Below are positions 33,422-41,327 of a stretch of DNA of 64,000 bases, in pieces. Position 1 is the stretch's first letter; each line of letters opens with the position of its first letter. The position numbers were made by a program, and so were the translations under genes. The stretch is from Lentisphaeraceae bacterium (GTDB lineage Bacteria; Verrucomicrobiota; Kiritimatiellia; RFP12; DVOR01). Under the pieces are notes generated by a model. It saw only the letters and a program-made list of their open reading frames with translations, did no database searches and had not been told where the DNA came from. The stretch lies in assembly GCA_004555175.1 (NCBI GenBank), contig SFJE01000002.1:38234-102233 (forward strand). The letters run 5' to 3'.

Positions 33422-35154
33422 TGGCGCGCCTCCCGCCGCTTGCCGGGATGGCCCTTGCCGCGGCCCTTAAAGTTGCCCTTGAAGGGGCCCTTACGGCCCT
33501 TGGGGCCTTTGGGGCGGGGCGACTCGGGGGTAGCCTCCACGAACTTGGGGTTGAGCGGCCGGCCATCAAAGTCGGCCTCGCACAAGGCTTCTAGGACGCG
33601 CTCGCCGAGTTCGGCGCGCACATCGAAGAAGGCGAACTCACGCTTGATGGCAATGGCTCCGATGTCCGAGGCTTGAATACCGGCCAGTTCGCAGGCCAAG
33701 CGGACAACGGCGCCCTCGCGCAGGTGGTCTAGTCGCCCCACGTGGAGCATCAGGCGCTTGCGCTCACCGAAGGCCGCGTCGCGTTCGGCGCGGGAGGGAG
33801 CGGCCACGGGGTTGAGGTCTCGCGCGTCTTCATAGGCCTCCATCAACGAACTCAGGCGCAGCTGGAGGATACGCGCCAGGACCTCGGTGGCGGAGAGTTG
33901 GCCCATCAGCGGGGCCACGGCCGGCAAGAGCTCCTGGATGGCCGGGTTAATCTCCTGGACCTGGCGGACCTGTTCGGCCAGCCAGAAGACGTGCTTTTGG
34001 CGGACATCGTCGGCAGTCGGGATGGCGCGCTGCTCGAAGCGCAGACCGCAGATGCGCTCGATGAGGCGGAGCTTCTGGCGGTCGCGCGGGGTGACCAAGG
34101 TGATCGAGATGCCCGCCTTGCCGGCGCGGGCGGTGCGGCCGGAGCGATGGGTGTAGACGGCCGCGTCATCGGGCAGATGGTAGTGAATGACATGGGTGAT
34201 GTCCTCGACATCCAGGCCGCGCGCGGCGACATCGGTGGCCACGAGGATGCGGACAGCCTTGTCGCGGAACTTGCGCATCACCGCGTCGCGTTGGGCCTGG
34301 GAGAGGTCGCCGTGGAGGGCTTCGGCGTAGACGCCATCGTGCATCAACGCCTCGCTCAGCTTCTGGGTGTCGGCCCGCGTGCGGCAGAAGACCAAGCCAT
34401 ACATTTCGGGAACGAAGTCGATAATCCGCCGCAGGGCACCGTAGCGATTCTTCTCGGCCACGGCGTAGGCGTGGTGCTCAATATTGGCCTGGGCCACATT
34501 GCGCGTGCCGACGGTAATCTCTAGGGGCTGGTGGATGTAGCGCCCGGCGATGGCCTCGACTTCTGGCGGCATCGTGGCCGAGAAGAGCCACTTCGCGGCA
34601 GAAGCCGGCACGCGCTCGAGAATGAAGTCAAGCTCCTCGCGAAAACCCAGGTCGAGCATCTCGTCGGCTTCGTCAAGGACGCAGGTACGCACCGTGTCTA
34701 GGGCGATAGCCTCGCGCCGGAGGAGGTCGCAGAGTCGCCCGGGGGTGGCCACCACCACCTGCGCCCCGCGTTCAAGCTTGGCAATCTGCTGGCCGATTGG
34801 CGCGCCGCCGTAGCAAGCCACCACGCGCACCTGCGCCAGGTGCTTGGCAAAGCGGGCCAACTCCTCGCCAATCTGCAAGCAGAGTTCACGCGTTGGGGCC
34901 AGAATCAGCCCCTGCACGGAGGTCGCTTCGCCTTGAACCCGGGCCAAGAGCGGCAGACCGTAGGCGCAGGTCTTGCCAGTGCCCGTGGCAGCCAGGGCCA
35001 CGCAGTCGGGCGCCTCGGCAGCCAACAGGGGCGGAATAGCGGCAGCCTGAATCGGCATCGGGGCCTTAAAGCCCAGCCCCTCAACGGCCCGCAGCAACGG
35101 CTCGGGCAATCCCAAACTCCGGAACTCTCCGGTCTCTTCGCACATCGTCATCAA
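33418..35154 (-). CDS. DEAD-box RNA helicase, DeaD/CsdA-like with DbpA-type RNA-binding domain
   Basis: A 578-residue helicase with the DEAD motifs AATGTGKT, PTRELC, VLDEADEMLDLGF, SATMPPE, ATDVAARGLDV and HRSGRTARAG. After a linker helix, residues about 455-530 form a DbpA-like RNA-recognition domain. A Gly/Lys/Pro-rich basic tail ends in GKGHPGKRREARQ. This layout is that of DeaD/CsdA proteins, which assist ribosome assembly and low-temperature mRNA unfolding. It begins 9 bases after the phosphodiesterase stop. The basic tail and RRM set it apart from its RhlE-like neighbour, so the pair is probably not a simple tandem duplication. Confidence 0.9.
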   Translation of the reverse strand: MMTMCEETGEFRSLGLPEPLLRAVEGLGFKAPMPIQAAAIPPLLAAEAPDCVALAATGTGKTCAYGLPLLARVQGEATSVQGLILAPTRELCLQIGEELARFAKHLAQVRVVACYGGAPIGQQIAKLERGAQVVVATPGRLCDLLRREAIALDTVRTCVLDEADEMLDLGFREELDFILERVPASAAKWLFSATMPPEVEAIAGRYIHQPLEITVGTRNVAQANIEHHAYAVAEKNRYGALRRIIDFVPEMYGLVFCRTRADTQKLSEALMHDGVYAEALHGDLSQAQRDAVMRKFRDKAVRILVATDVAARGLDVEDITHVIHYHLPDDAAVYTHRSGRTARAGKAGISITLVTPRDRQKLRLIERICGLRFEQRAIPTADDVRQKHVFWLAEQVRQVQEINPAIQELLPAVAPLMGQLSATEVLARILQLRLSSLMEAYEDARDLNPVAAPSRAERDAAFGERKRLMLHVGRLDHLREGAVVRLACELAGIQASDIGAIAIKREFAFFDVRAELGERVLEALCEADFDGRPLNPKFVEATPESPRPKGPKGRKGPFKGNFKGRGKGHPGKRREARQ

Positions 35155-35163
35155 TCGTCATCC

Positions 35164-36420
35164 TTAAATCATCGCCGCTTGCAGAGCGCGGGCGAAAGCC
35201 TCGGCATCCGCCGGCAGGCCCAACTCCACTTCGGAGGCATAGGCCACGGCCGTCCCGGGACCCGAGGCGCGCCCATGCGTGCCGCGAATTCGCTCGACCG
35301 CTTGCGACACATGCCACGGCACGCGCCCAAAGAAGAGCTCGCAGGGGTCGAAGCCCGGCTTGTTGTGAATATCAACGTGCGTGGCATAGTCCGGCGCCTC
35401 GCGCGGATCCTGCCACCACGGCCAGGCAAACCAACAGCCCGGCTTGGCCTCGGCAATCCAGTCCGGCCCCTCGCCACCAGGCCCGGGGAGGACACTTTCC
35501 ACTTGCGGCAGGGCGGCCAAGACCGCGCGGGCGGCCTCGGAGGCGGATTCGTCCTGCACATAGAGCAAAACCACCTGGTGATCGCAAATCGCCACCGCGC
35601 GGCTCCGGTAGAAATCGGGATAGGCCATCTGGCGAATGGTGCGCGTGGCGAAAAGGCCGCTCTCGCGCAGGGCCCGATTGGGGAAGGCCACACCGGTGGC
35701 CCCAGGCAAGGTGGGGGTAATGGCGTAGTCGCCGGCAATGATCAGCGCATAGCCCTCGCGCCGGGCGGCCTCGGCCACCGCCTCAATCTGCCGCAAGGCG
35801 TGTTGGAGCGAAGCGGCCGCGCGCGGATGATCCGGCCCGTGGCGCTGCAAATCGTAATCCAAGGTCGGCAGATAGGCCAATATCACCTCGGGCGCATCGC
35901 CGCGTTGCAAGCGGCCAATCAGCGCCTGAGCAATCCCCCACCCCACCTTCGGCGAAGCCAGCGGCCCCCAATAGCGCCAGAGCGGGATTGGATTCTCCAC
36001 GCCCAGAACGCGCGTCGGCTTTTGGTAGGTGGCCATAATCAGCCCGCCGCCGTGGGTGTGTATCGGCGCAGGCGAGACAATCTCATCAACCGCCTCGCCC
36101 AGCAACTGCTGAAAGAAGTAGAGCCCCACCCGCGCGCCCCGCTGCCGAGCCGCTTCCCAAATCCGCGCCCCGTGCACCAACTTGGCCGACTGGTTCCAGA
36201 AGGCCGGAGCCATCGTCTCGCGGAAGTAGCGCCCATTGGCCGGCATCCCGTGGACTTCTGGCGCCAGCGCGGTCCGCAAGGTGGCCTGCGCGGTGCAGGT
36301 GACGGCCGGGAAGGCTGGCGCCATCGCCCGAATGGGCAGCCCTGCTAGACGCGTAATGCGGTGCTTGGCCAAAAGGTCTGCACCCAAGGCCGCAACCGAG
36401 AGTATGAGGAGCTTCTTCAC
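35164..36420 (-). CDS. Alkaline phosphatase superfamily protein (type I phosphodiesterase/nucleotide pyrophosphatase)
   Basis: A 418-residue protein of the phosphodiesterase/nucleotide pyrophosphatase branch. The N-terminal strand ILSVAALGADLL stands where these enzymes have the first metal Asp. PAVTCTAQATL supplies the Thr nucleophile position, and GMPANGRYF follows. Later LAYLPTLDYDLQRHGPD and IIAGDYAI carry the second set of metal ligands. No clear signal peptide is seen, so it appears cytoplasmic. The first metal motif is not canonical (ALGAD), which leaves activity to be shown. It overlaps the pilin-like gene upstream (ATGA). Confidence 0.78.
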   Translation of the reverse strand: MKKLLILSVAALGADLLAKHRITRLAGLPIRAMAPAFPAVTCTAQATLRTALAPEVHGMPANGRYFRETMAPAFWNQSAKLVHGARIWEAARQRGARVGLYFFQQLLGEAVDEIVSPAPIHTHGGGLIMATYQKPTRVLGVENPIPLWRYWGPLASPKVGWGIAQALIGRLQRGDAPEVILAYLPTLDYDLQRHGPDHPRAAASLQHALRQIEAVAEAARREGYALIIAGDYAITPTLPGATGVAFPNRALRESGLFATRTIRQMAYPDFYRSRAVAICDHQVVLLYVQDESASEAARAVLAALPQVESVLPGPGGEGPDWIAEAKPGCWFAWPWWQDPREAPDYATHVDIHNKPGFDPCELFFGRVPWHVSQAVERIRGTHGRASGPGTAVAYASEVELGLPADAEAFARALQAAMI

Positions 36421-36938
36421 GGCGCCTCCTGCCCGGCCGCTTGCTCTAGGTGCTGCGAGCGCACGCGCGCTTCGCCTTGAGCCGCAGGGTCATACAGAAA
36501 AGGCTCCTCCCAACCATCCTCCAAGGCCGCTTGGCGCAGCAATCCCTCGCTAACCAACTCCTCCAGCTTTGCCGGCGCGCTCCCCCCATAGGCCAGCGAA
36601 TACTCCAAGAGTGCCGCCCGGATTTGCCGCAAGCGCAGGAGCGTTACCCGCCGCGCTTCAACGCCGGGCATCACATAGCGATACCATGAGCCTGTTGCGT
36701 CATCCGTTTGATAGGCCTCGCCCGGGGCCTTGACCGCCCGGCCGAGGTTTCCATAGCAAATGCCAATCCCCATGCCGATGGTAATAGCCGCAATCACGGC
36801 ACAGACCGGCCCCGAGAAACGAGCGGCACGCGCCTGTTTCTGGCGCGCCAAACGCCTCTCCGGCACCCGGCTCTTCGCCTGAGAGGGGCGCCGGAGAGAG
36901 GCTTTGGGGCGATGGCGTCTGCGCCGGACGTGTGCCAT
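36417..36938 (-). CDS. Single-helix membrane protein with pseudopilin-like C-terminal domain
   Basis: A 173-residue protein with an Arg/Lys-rich cytoplasmic N-terminus (about residues 1-42) and one membrane helix (about 43-65). A globular part reads like a type II secretion/pseudopilin core: LRLRQIRAALLEYSLAYGG, then AKLEELVSEGLL and DGWEEPFLYDP. The usual prepilin cleavage site is missing and the basic head is long, so it is not an ordinary pilin. A helper or periplasmic sensor fold derived from pilin is a guess. The start overlaps the stop of the rpiB-glyA gene (TAATG), and its own stop overlaps the next gene (ATGA). Confidence 0.55.
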   Translation of the reverse strand: MAHVRRRRHRPKASLRRPSQAKSRVPERRLARQKQARAARFSGPVCAVIAAITIGMGIGICYGNLGRAVKAPGEAYQTDDATGSWYRYVMPGVEARRVTLLRLRQIRAALLEYSLAYGGSAPAKLEELVSEGLLRQAALEDGWEEPFLYDPAAQGEARVRSQHLEQAAGQEAP

Positions 36939-38623
36939 TACGGCACCGGGAAGTGCGCCACGAGCGCGCGCACCTCTTCACGCACGCGCTGCTGGAGCGC
37001 GGTGTCTTCGGGCGACTTGAGGATCTCGACGATCCAACCGCCGAGCTTGACCATCTCGGGCTCCTTCATTCCGCGCGTGGTCACCGCAGCGGTACCGATG
37101 CGGATACCGGAGGTGACGAAGGGGCTCTCGGTGTCGTAGGGGATGGTGTTCTTGTTGCAGATGATGCCCGCAGCATCCAACGCCGCGGCCGCCAGCTTAC
37201 CCGTCAGCCCCGAGGCCTTCACGTCCACCAGGAAGAGGTGGTTATCCGTGCCCCCGGAGACGAGCCGGAAGCCAGCCTCCTGCAACACCTTTGCCAGCGC
37301 CTGCGTATTGGCGACAATCTGCGCGGCATAGGCGTGCGCATCGCGGTGGAGCCACTCGTTAAAGCAAACCGCCTTGGCCGCGATAACATTCTCCAGCGGA
37401 CCGCCCTGGATGCCCGGGAAGACCGTCTTATTGATGGCCCCGATGTACTTCTCCTTGCAGAGAATGAGGCCCGAGCGCGGGCCGCGCAAGGTCTTGTGTG
37501 TAGTGGTGGTCACGAAGTCGGCATAAGGCACCGGCGAGGGGTGAACGCCGCCAGCAATCAGACCGGCAATGTGGGCCATATCCACCATCAAGTAGGCGCC
37601 CACCTTGTCGGCAATCGCCCGGAAGCGGGCAAAGTCAATCACGCGCGGATAGGCCGAAGCGCCCGCCAAGATGAGCTGGGGCTTGACCTCCATCGCCTGC
37701 GCCTCAATCGCGTCATAATCGAGCTGCTCGGTCTCCTTGTTCACCACGTAGGGGACAATGTTGTAGAGCTTGCCCGAGAAGTTCACCGGCGAGCCGTGGC
37801 TCAAGTGGCCGCCCTGATCCAGGCTCATCGAGAGAATCGTGTCACCCGGCTTGAGCATCGCAAAAAAGACCGCCATATTCGCCGCGCTGCCGCAGTGCGG
37901 CTGGACATTCGCCGCCTCGGCCCCGAAGAGCTTCTTGGCGCGCTCGATGGCCAACTGCTCGACCGCGTCCACCGGCAAACATCCGCTATACCAGCGCTTG
38001 CCCGGATAGCCCTCGGCGTACTTGTTATTCAGCACCGAGCCCTGCGCCTCGCGCACGGCCGCGGAGGTGTAGTTCTCCGAGGCTATCAGGTTGACCGTCT
38101 CATCCTCCTGCTTCACCTGCGCGACAATCGCCGCATGCACCTCAGGGTCGGCCCACGCCAAGAGCGAAGACTCGGCCAGACGGCCCGCGCGGTCGCACTT
38201 CACCAGGCGTCGGGCGTGACGCTCAGCCCCCGAGAACGGCGTATCCAGCCACACGCCCAGGGCGCGCTCGGCCGCAGCCTCGCTCAACGCGCGGGCCGAA
38301 AGGATTAGGACATTGGCATCATTATGCTCGCGCGAGAGCTTCGCCACCGCTTCATCGGTGACAATCGCCGCGCGAATACCGGTGAAACGGTTGGCCGTGA
38401 TGCTCATCCCAATCCCCGTCGAGCACAATAGCACCCCGCGATCGGCCTTCTTCTCCAAAACCGCCTCGCAGACCGCCACCGCAAAGTCCGGATAGTCATC
38501 AGCGGCTTCGGCGTTGAATGAACCCACATCCACCACCGTCTCGCCGCGCGCTTCCAGCACCGCAGCCAACTTCGCCTTCAGGGCTACGCCCGCATGATCG
38601 CAACCAATCGCAATCGTACTCAT
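36938..38623 (-). CDS. Fusion of ribose-5-phosphate isomerase B and serine hydroxymethyltransferase
   Basis: A 561-residue single open frame with two complete enzymes. Residues 1 to about 145 are RpiB: IGCDHAG at the start and LLCSTGIGMSITANR with the catalytic Cys region. It interconverts ribose 5-phosphate and ribulose 5-phosphate. From about residue 155 on it is GlyA: VNLIASENYTS, GYPGKRWYSGC, VDMAHIAGLIA and the PLP lysine Lys377 in TTHKTLRGPRSG. It moves the serine beta-carbon to tetrahydrofolate, giving glycine. No stop, start or frameshift separates the halves. The frame is open upstream to 38818, but the ATG at 38623 matches the RpiB N-terminus and lies behind GAGAGAG and a promoter. 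It heads a six-gene operon ending with queD. Confidence 0.93.
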   Translation of the reverse strand: MSTIAIGCDHAGVALKAKLAAVLEARGETVVDVGSFNAEAADDYPDFAVAVCEAVLEKKADRGVLLCSTGIGMSITANRFTGIRAAIVTDEAVAKLSREHNDANVLILSARALSEAAAERALGVWLDTPFSGAERHARRLVKCDRAGRLAESSLLAWADPEVHAAIVAQVKQEDETVNLIASENYTSAAVREAQGSVLNNKYAEGYPGKRWYSGCLPVDAVEQLAIERAKKLFGAEAANVQPHCGSAANMAVFFAMLKPGDTILSMSLDQGGHLSHGSPVNFSGKLYNIVPYVVNKETEQLDYDAIEAQAMEVKPQLILAGASAYPRVIDFARFRAIADKVGAYLMVDMAHIAGLIAGGVHPSPVPYADFVTTTTHKTLRGPRSGLILCKEKYIGAINKTVFPGIQGGPLENVIAAKAVCFNEWLHRDAHAYAAQIVANTQALAKVLQEAGFRLVSGGTDNHLFLVDVKASGLTGKLAAAALDAAGIICNKNTIPYDTESPFVTSGIRIGTAAVTTRGMKEPEMVKLGGWIVEILKSPEDTALQQRVREEVRALVAHFPVP

Positions 38624-38672
38624 CTCTCTCGTATGCTCCTCTTTCGGAATGTCGAATAAAGAAAACGGCGAA

Positions 38673-38683
38673 AGTATACCACA
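38673..38683 (-). promoter_or_regulatory. Extended -10 promoter of the rpiB-glyA operon
   Basis: TGTGGTATACT on the minus strand (hexamer 38673-38678), the same string as before DUF2723 and smc. No -35 is apparent. The leader to the ATG is about 45 bases and includes GAGAGAG. Confidence 0.6.
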
Positions 38684-38708
38684 ATCCCACCCCGTACGCG
38701 CACAATGC

Positions 38709-40847
38709 CTACGGCAGAAAGACGAGTTTGCCACCCTTACTATTCTTGAAAAGAGCCTCTGGCGGGAACCAATCTGGCCGTAGCCCCGTGCGATAATCGT
38801 TGGTGCGATAGAGCGCAAAGTTCAAGTGAAGTTGTGGGGCGGAGGGATCTGCAGCATCGGGCCGATAGCCGTCAATCAGTGTGGTGGTCAAACCATAGAG
38901 TGCGCGCGAATCATAGGTGGGCGTGCGGACGCACAGCACGGGCTTGCCAGCCTCAAGTGAGGCCTTGATCCGCGGGAGCAAGAGCGGCAGGGTGACTTCA
39001 TCCAGCGTAACGATGGGCCCAAGGAGGGCTCTCGTCTGCTCTGGCGTGAGCCCCACTGCGCGCGCCTCCGTGGCGAAACTGGGCGGAATCTGCGAGGGGC
39101 CCGGCTTGAGTTGCAGGGCGCGGGTGCAACTCGCATCAAAGTCCTCGGGGAAGGCCCCGGCATAGAGTCCGGCCTCCTCGGCAAGAGAGATGGCCCAATG
39201 GTAGGCGGCCGCAAGGTCTTGGATTGTGGGGCTATAGCGCGCATAGGGGCAACCGGGGAGGATGTTGTTGGGCTGCAGATGGAGGCGTTGACAGTTGAAA
39301 TCGGGCTTCTTGCTAGTCTTCCCAACAGGATGATGCCAGAGGGCCATCAACTTCACCAAGGCACACGCGCCGCTCTTGTTATAGAGGTAGCCTTCGGAAT
39401 CGTAGTGCAAATCGCGCGGTGGGACGGTGTAGCCATCTAGCAACAACGCTGGCACTTCGTCCACCTCTTTCGGCAGCGTAACCTGATGGCACTCAGGAGA
39501 GTACGCCACGCCATAGGCATTCTTGGCATAGGCGCGCACATACAGCGTAGAGCCGGGCTTGAGACCGGTGATGCGCGTGGTGTCACGCCAATCCGAAAAG
39601 CCCCAAAGCGGCCAAAGCCCCTGCTTGATGGTGGGGTTGGGGGTGGACGCGTAGCAAAAGCCGTAGTCGGTGTAGGGCTCTTCTCCGCGGAAGTGCACGG
39701 TGAGGGTGGCGCGCAGGCTGGTGGGCAAGAGCTCGCGGGGCTCTTCCAGGTGAACCACTGGCAACATCGAGCGCTTGAGCGCTTGCCCGGAGAGGCGGCT
39801 TGCGGGGACGGTCACCGTCACCTCTGCGCCCGTTTCATCCTGGGGTCCAAAGGTGATCTCAACGCCCGTGGGCAGGCAGTTAGGGAGGCGATTAGGCGGG
39901 TCACTCTCGACCGAGAAGTCATCTCCCTCACGAAAGATCGCCAAGGGACTCTCTGGCTTGATGCGCTCATAGCGGAAACGCCCGGGCGCGACCTGCACCC
40001 GTTGATACCCTTCCTTGGCGTTGGGGTCCGGGGCCGAGCGCCCGCGGAAGTAGGGATCGCGCTTGCGATAGGAATAGACCAAGTCGGGCGTGCCGTGATA
40101 GGGATCAGACTGTGGCACGTTAATATAGTAGATAAGGATGCCGCCGCGCGGAGAGTACGAATCTGTAACCTTCCCGATGGTGTTCTCTGTGGGGCCGTTG
40201 TCAAAGGTCTGCACCTCATCGGGTTCATACTCCAAGTGCAGGAGGTAGTTAGGGTGCTCGGTGGGGATAAAGATGCCCAGGGGTGTCTTGCCATCAAACT
40301 CGCCCCAGCGCGGGGCCAACTTCACTGTGGTGCTTTGGTGCAGCGTGGGATAGGCTGCCGCCGGCAACAGACCGCAATAGCGGTAGCGGCAGTAGAGCGG
40401 CGCGGTAGGCCCGCCGCCGGCGATGACGGGATGACCGGGAATGCCGTTATCCTTCTGCGGAGCGTGATAGGTGTCAGGAGCACCCAGCACATGCCCCAAC
40501 TCGTGAATCATCGTGCTGGCACCCCCCTCGGCTTTGACGATAATGCGCGAGTTCGGCCACAAAGGCTCCCCCCAGGCAATGTAGAAGTTGGGGTTGTAAT
40601 CCTTGAGCGGATCTATGTCGCGATCCTCGCGGAAGCCGACGGCCCGCCGTTCATCTTCACTCTGGGAGTAGTGACTGACGGGGTAAAGCTTGCGCAACTC
40701 CGGCAACTGCTCCAGCGAGCGCGGATGGGTTGAATCCTTGCTGGTGACCGGCAGAATCTTCGTGGCGTAGGCCAGCACGCGCACATCCACCTTATCAGCC
40801 CGTTTGGAGGAGCTCCTCAACGCCGCAACACCCCCACCACTCCACAT
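38709..40847 (-). CDS. M6-like metalloprotease with FN3 and C10-like C-terminal domain, probably 5'-truncated
   Basis: A 712-residue frame. MIHELGHVLGAPD has zinc ligands His115, Glu116 and His119 and is close to the M6 or related secreted metalloproteases. Residues about 120-330 look like the M6 core continuing. An FN3-like domain (about 430-500) includes YVRAYAKNAYGVAYS. The C-terminal 200 residues resemble a streptopain-like (C10) fold, with SGACALVKLMALWH at the Cys position and LIDGYRPD near the end, but the His-containing motif is not clear. There is no signal peptide, and a MITE-like repeat lies exactly upstream, so the N-terminus has probably been lost. The start at 40847 is the first ATG and is uncertain. 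Confidence 0.55.
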   Translation of the reverse strand: MWSGGGVAALRSSSKRADKVDVRVLAYATKILPVTSKDSTHPRSLEQLPELRKLYPVSHYSQSEDERRAVGFREDRDIDPLKDYNPNFYIAWGEPLWPNSRIIVKAEGGASTMIHELGHVLGAPDTYHAPQKDNGIPGHPVIAGGGPTAPLYCRYRYCGLLPAAAYPTLHQSTTVKLAPRWGEFDGKTPLGIFIPTEHPNYLLHLEYEPDEVQTFDNGPTENTIGKVTDSYSPRGGILIYYINVPQSDPYHGTPDLVYSYRKRDPYFRGRSAPDPNAKEGYQRVQVAPGRFRYERIKPESPLAIFREGDDFSVESDPPNRLPNCLPTGVEITFGPQDETGAEVTVTVPASRLSGQALKRSMLPVVHLEEPRELLPTSLRATLTVHFRGEEPYTDYGFCYASTPNPTIKQGLWPLWGFSDWRDTTRITGLKPGSTLYVRAYAKNAYGVAYSPECHQVTLPKEVDEVPALLLDGYTVPPRDLHYDSEGYLYNKSGACALVKLMALWHHPVGKTSKKPDFNCQRLHLQPNNILPGCPYARYSPTIQDLAAAYHWAISLAEEAGLYAGAFPEDFDASCTRALQLKPGPSQIPPSFATEARAVGLTPEQTRALLGPIVTLDEVTLPLLLPRIKASLEAGKPVLCVRTPTYDSRALYGLTTTLIDGYRPDAADPSAPQLHLNFALYRTNDYRTGLRPDWFPPEALFKNSKGGKLVFLP

Positions 40848-40877
40848 GCTAGCCGCGTGCGCGTGTGCACGCAAGTC

Positions 40878-41013
40878 GACAGTGAACAGTCGACAGGACG
40901 CGGCAAGCCGCGACGGACGGGCTCTCGTTAGAAGTATTGAGCTTCATCGTTTCAGACTTTCGCTTGTTCGTCGCGTTAGCGCACGGCGACTCGACTGTCG
41001 ACTATTCACTCTC
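40878..41013. mobile_element. MITE-like element with 19-bp terminal inverted repeats
   Basis: Bases 40878-40896 and the complement of 40995-41013 agree at 17 of 19 positions (GACAGTGAACAGTCGACAG against GAGAGTGAATAGTCGACAG). The 136-bp span encodes no protein. It sits at the 5' end of the protease gene, whose signal peptide is missing. No clear target-site duplication was seen. Confidence 0.45.
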
Positions 41014-41058
41014 CTCTGTCGGCCGGGCGCAACCTCCCCCATGCCGGGCGAAAACCTC

Positions 41059-41139
41059 CTCCCGGGGCGGGAGGAATTATTAAGACCCCGTCTTAATTCA
41101 AACAAGACGGGGTCTTATTTGCAATAAGACGGGGTCTTA
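41059..41139. repeat. Terminator-like repeat arms related to the 22-bp repeats
   Basis: A CTCCCG/CGGGAG hairpin is followed by TAAGACCCCGTCTTA (41081-41095), its complement at 41104-41117, and a second complementary copy at 41125-41139. The 13-base core AAGACCCCGTCTT is the same family as at 24877-24959. It could insulate dnaB from upstream transcription. Confidence 0.75.
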
Positions 41140-41292
41140 TTAGTTTGTATATGGGCGAGAGGCAATTTCCTGGTGGTGTGATTGAAATGGCCCTTGCGTG
41201 AAGGCGGCGCAGAAGGTGCGAATGGGCCTAGCGCAAAGGCCAGACGCGTTGCAAGTGGGAGTGCTGTCACGTGCACATCGAGTAAGGGGATG
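41140..41292 (+). other. Spacer upstream of dnaB, no gene recognised
   Basis: I see no convincing reading frame or RNA here; a short open frame (41182 onward) overlaps dnaB out of frame and has no supporting features. Confidence 0.5.
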
Positions 41293-41301
41293 TGCTATAA
41301 T
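41293..41301 (+). promoter_or_regulatory. Extended -10 promoter of dnaB
   Basis: TGCTATAAT at 41293-41301 (within TGTGCTATAAT) is a perfect extended -10. A GGAGCAGGTGAT ribosome-site region precedes the ATG at 41328; the leader is about 20 bases. Confidence 0.7.
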
Positions 41302-41327
41302 GCGGCCTCTTTTTTGGAGCAGGTGAT

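Noticed and set aside
38624..38818. 65-codon extension ahead of the RpiB-GlyA fusion
   Set aside because: It spans the promoter and overlaps the end of the neighbouring protease gene; no homology features.
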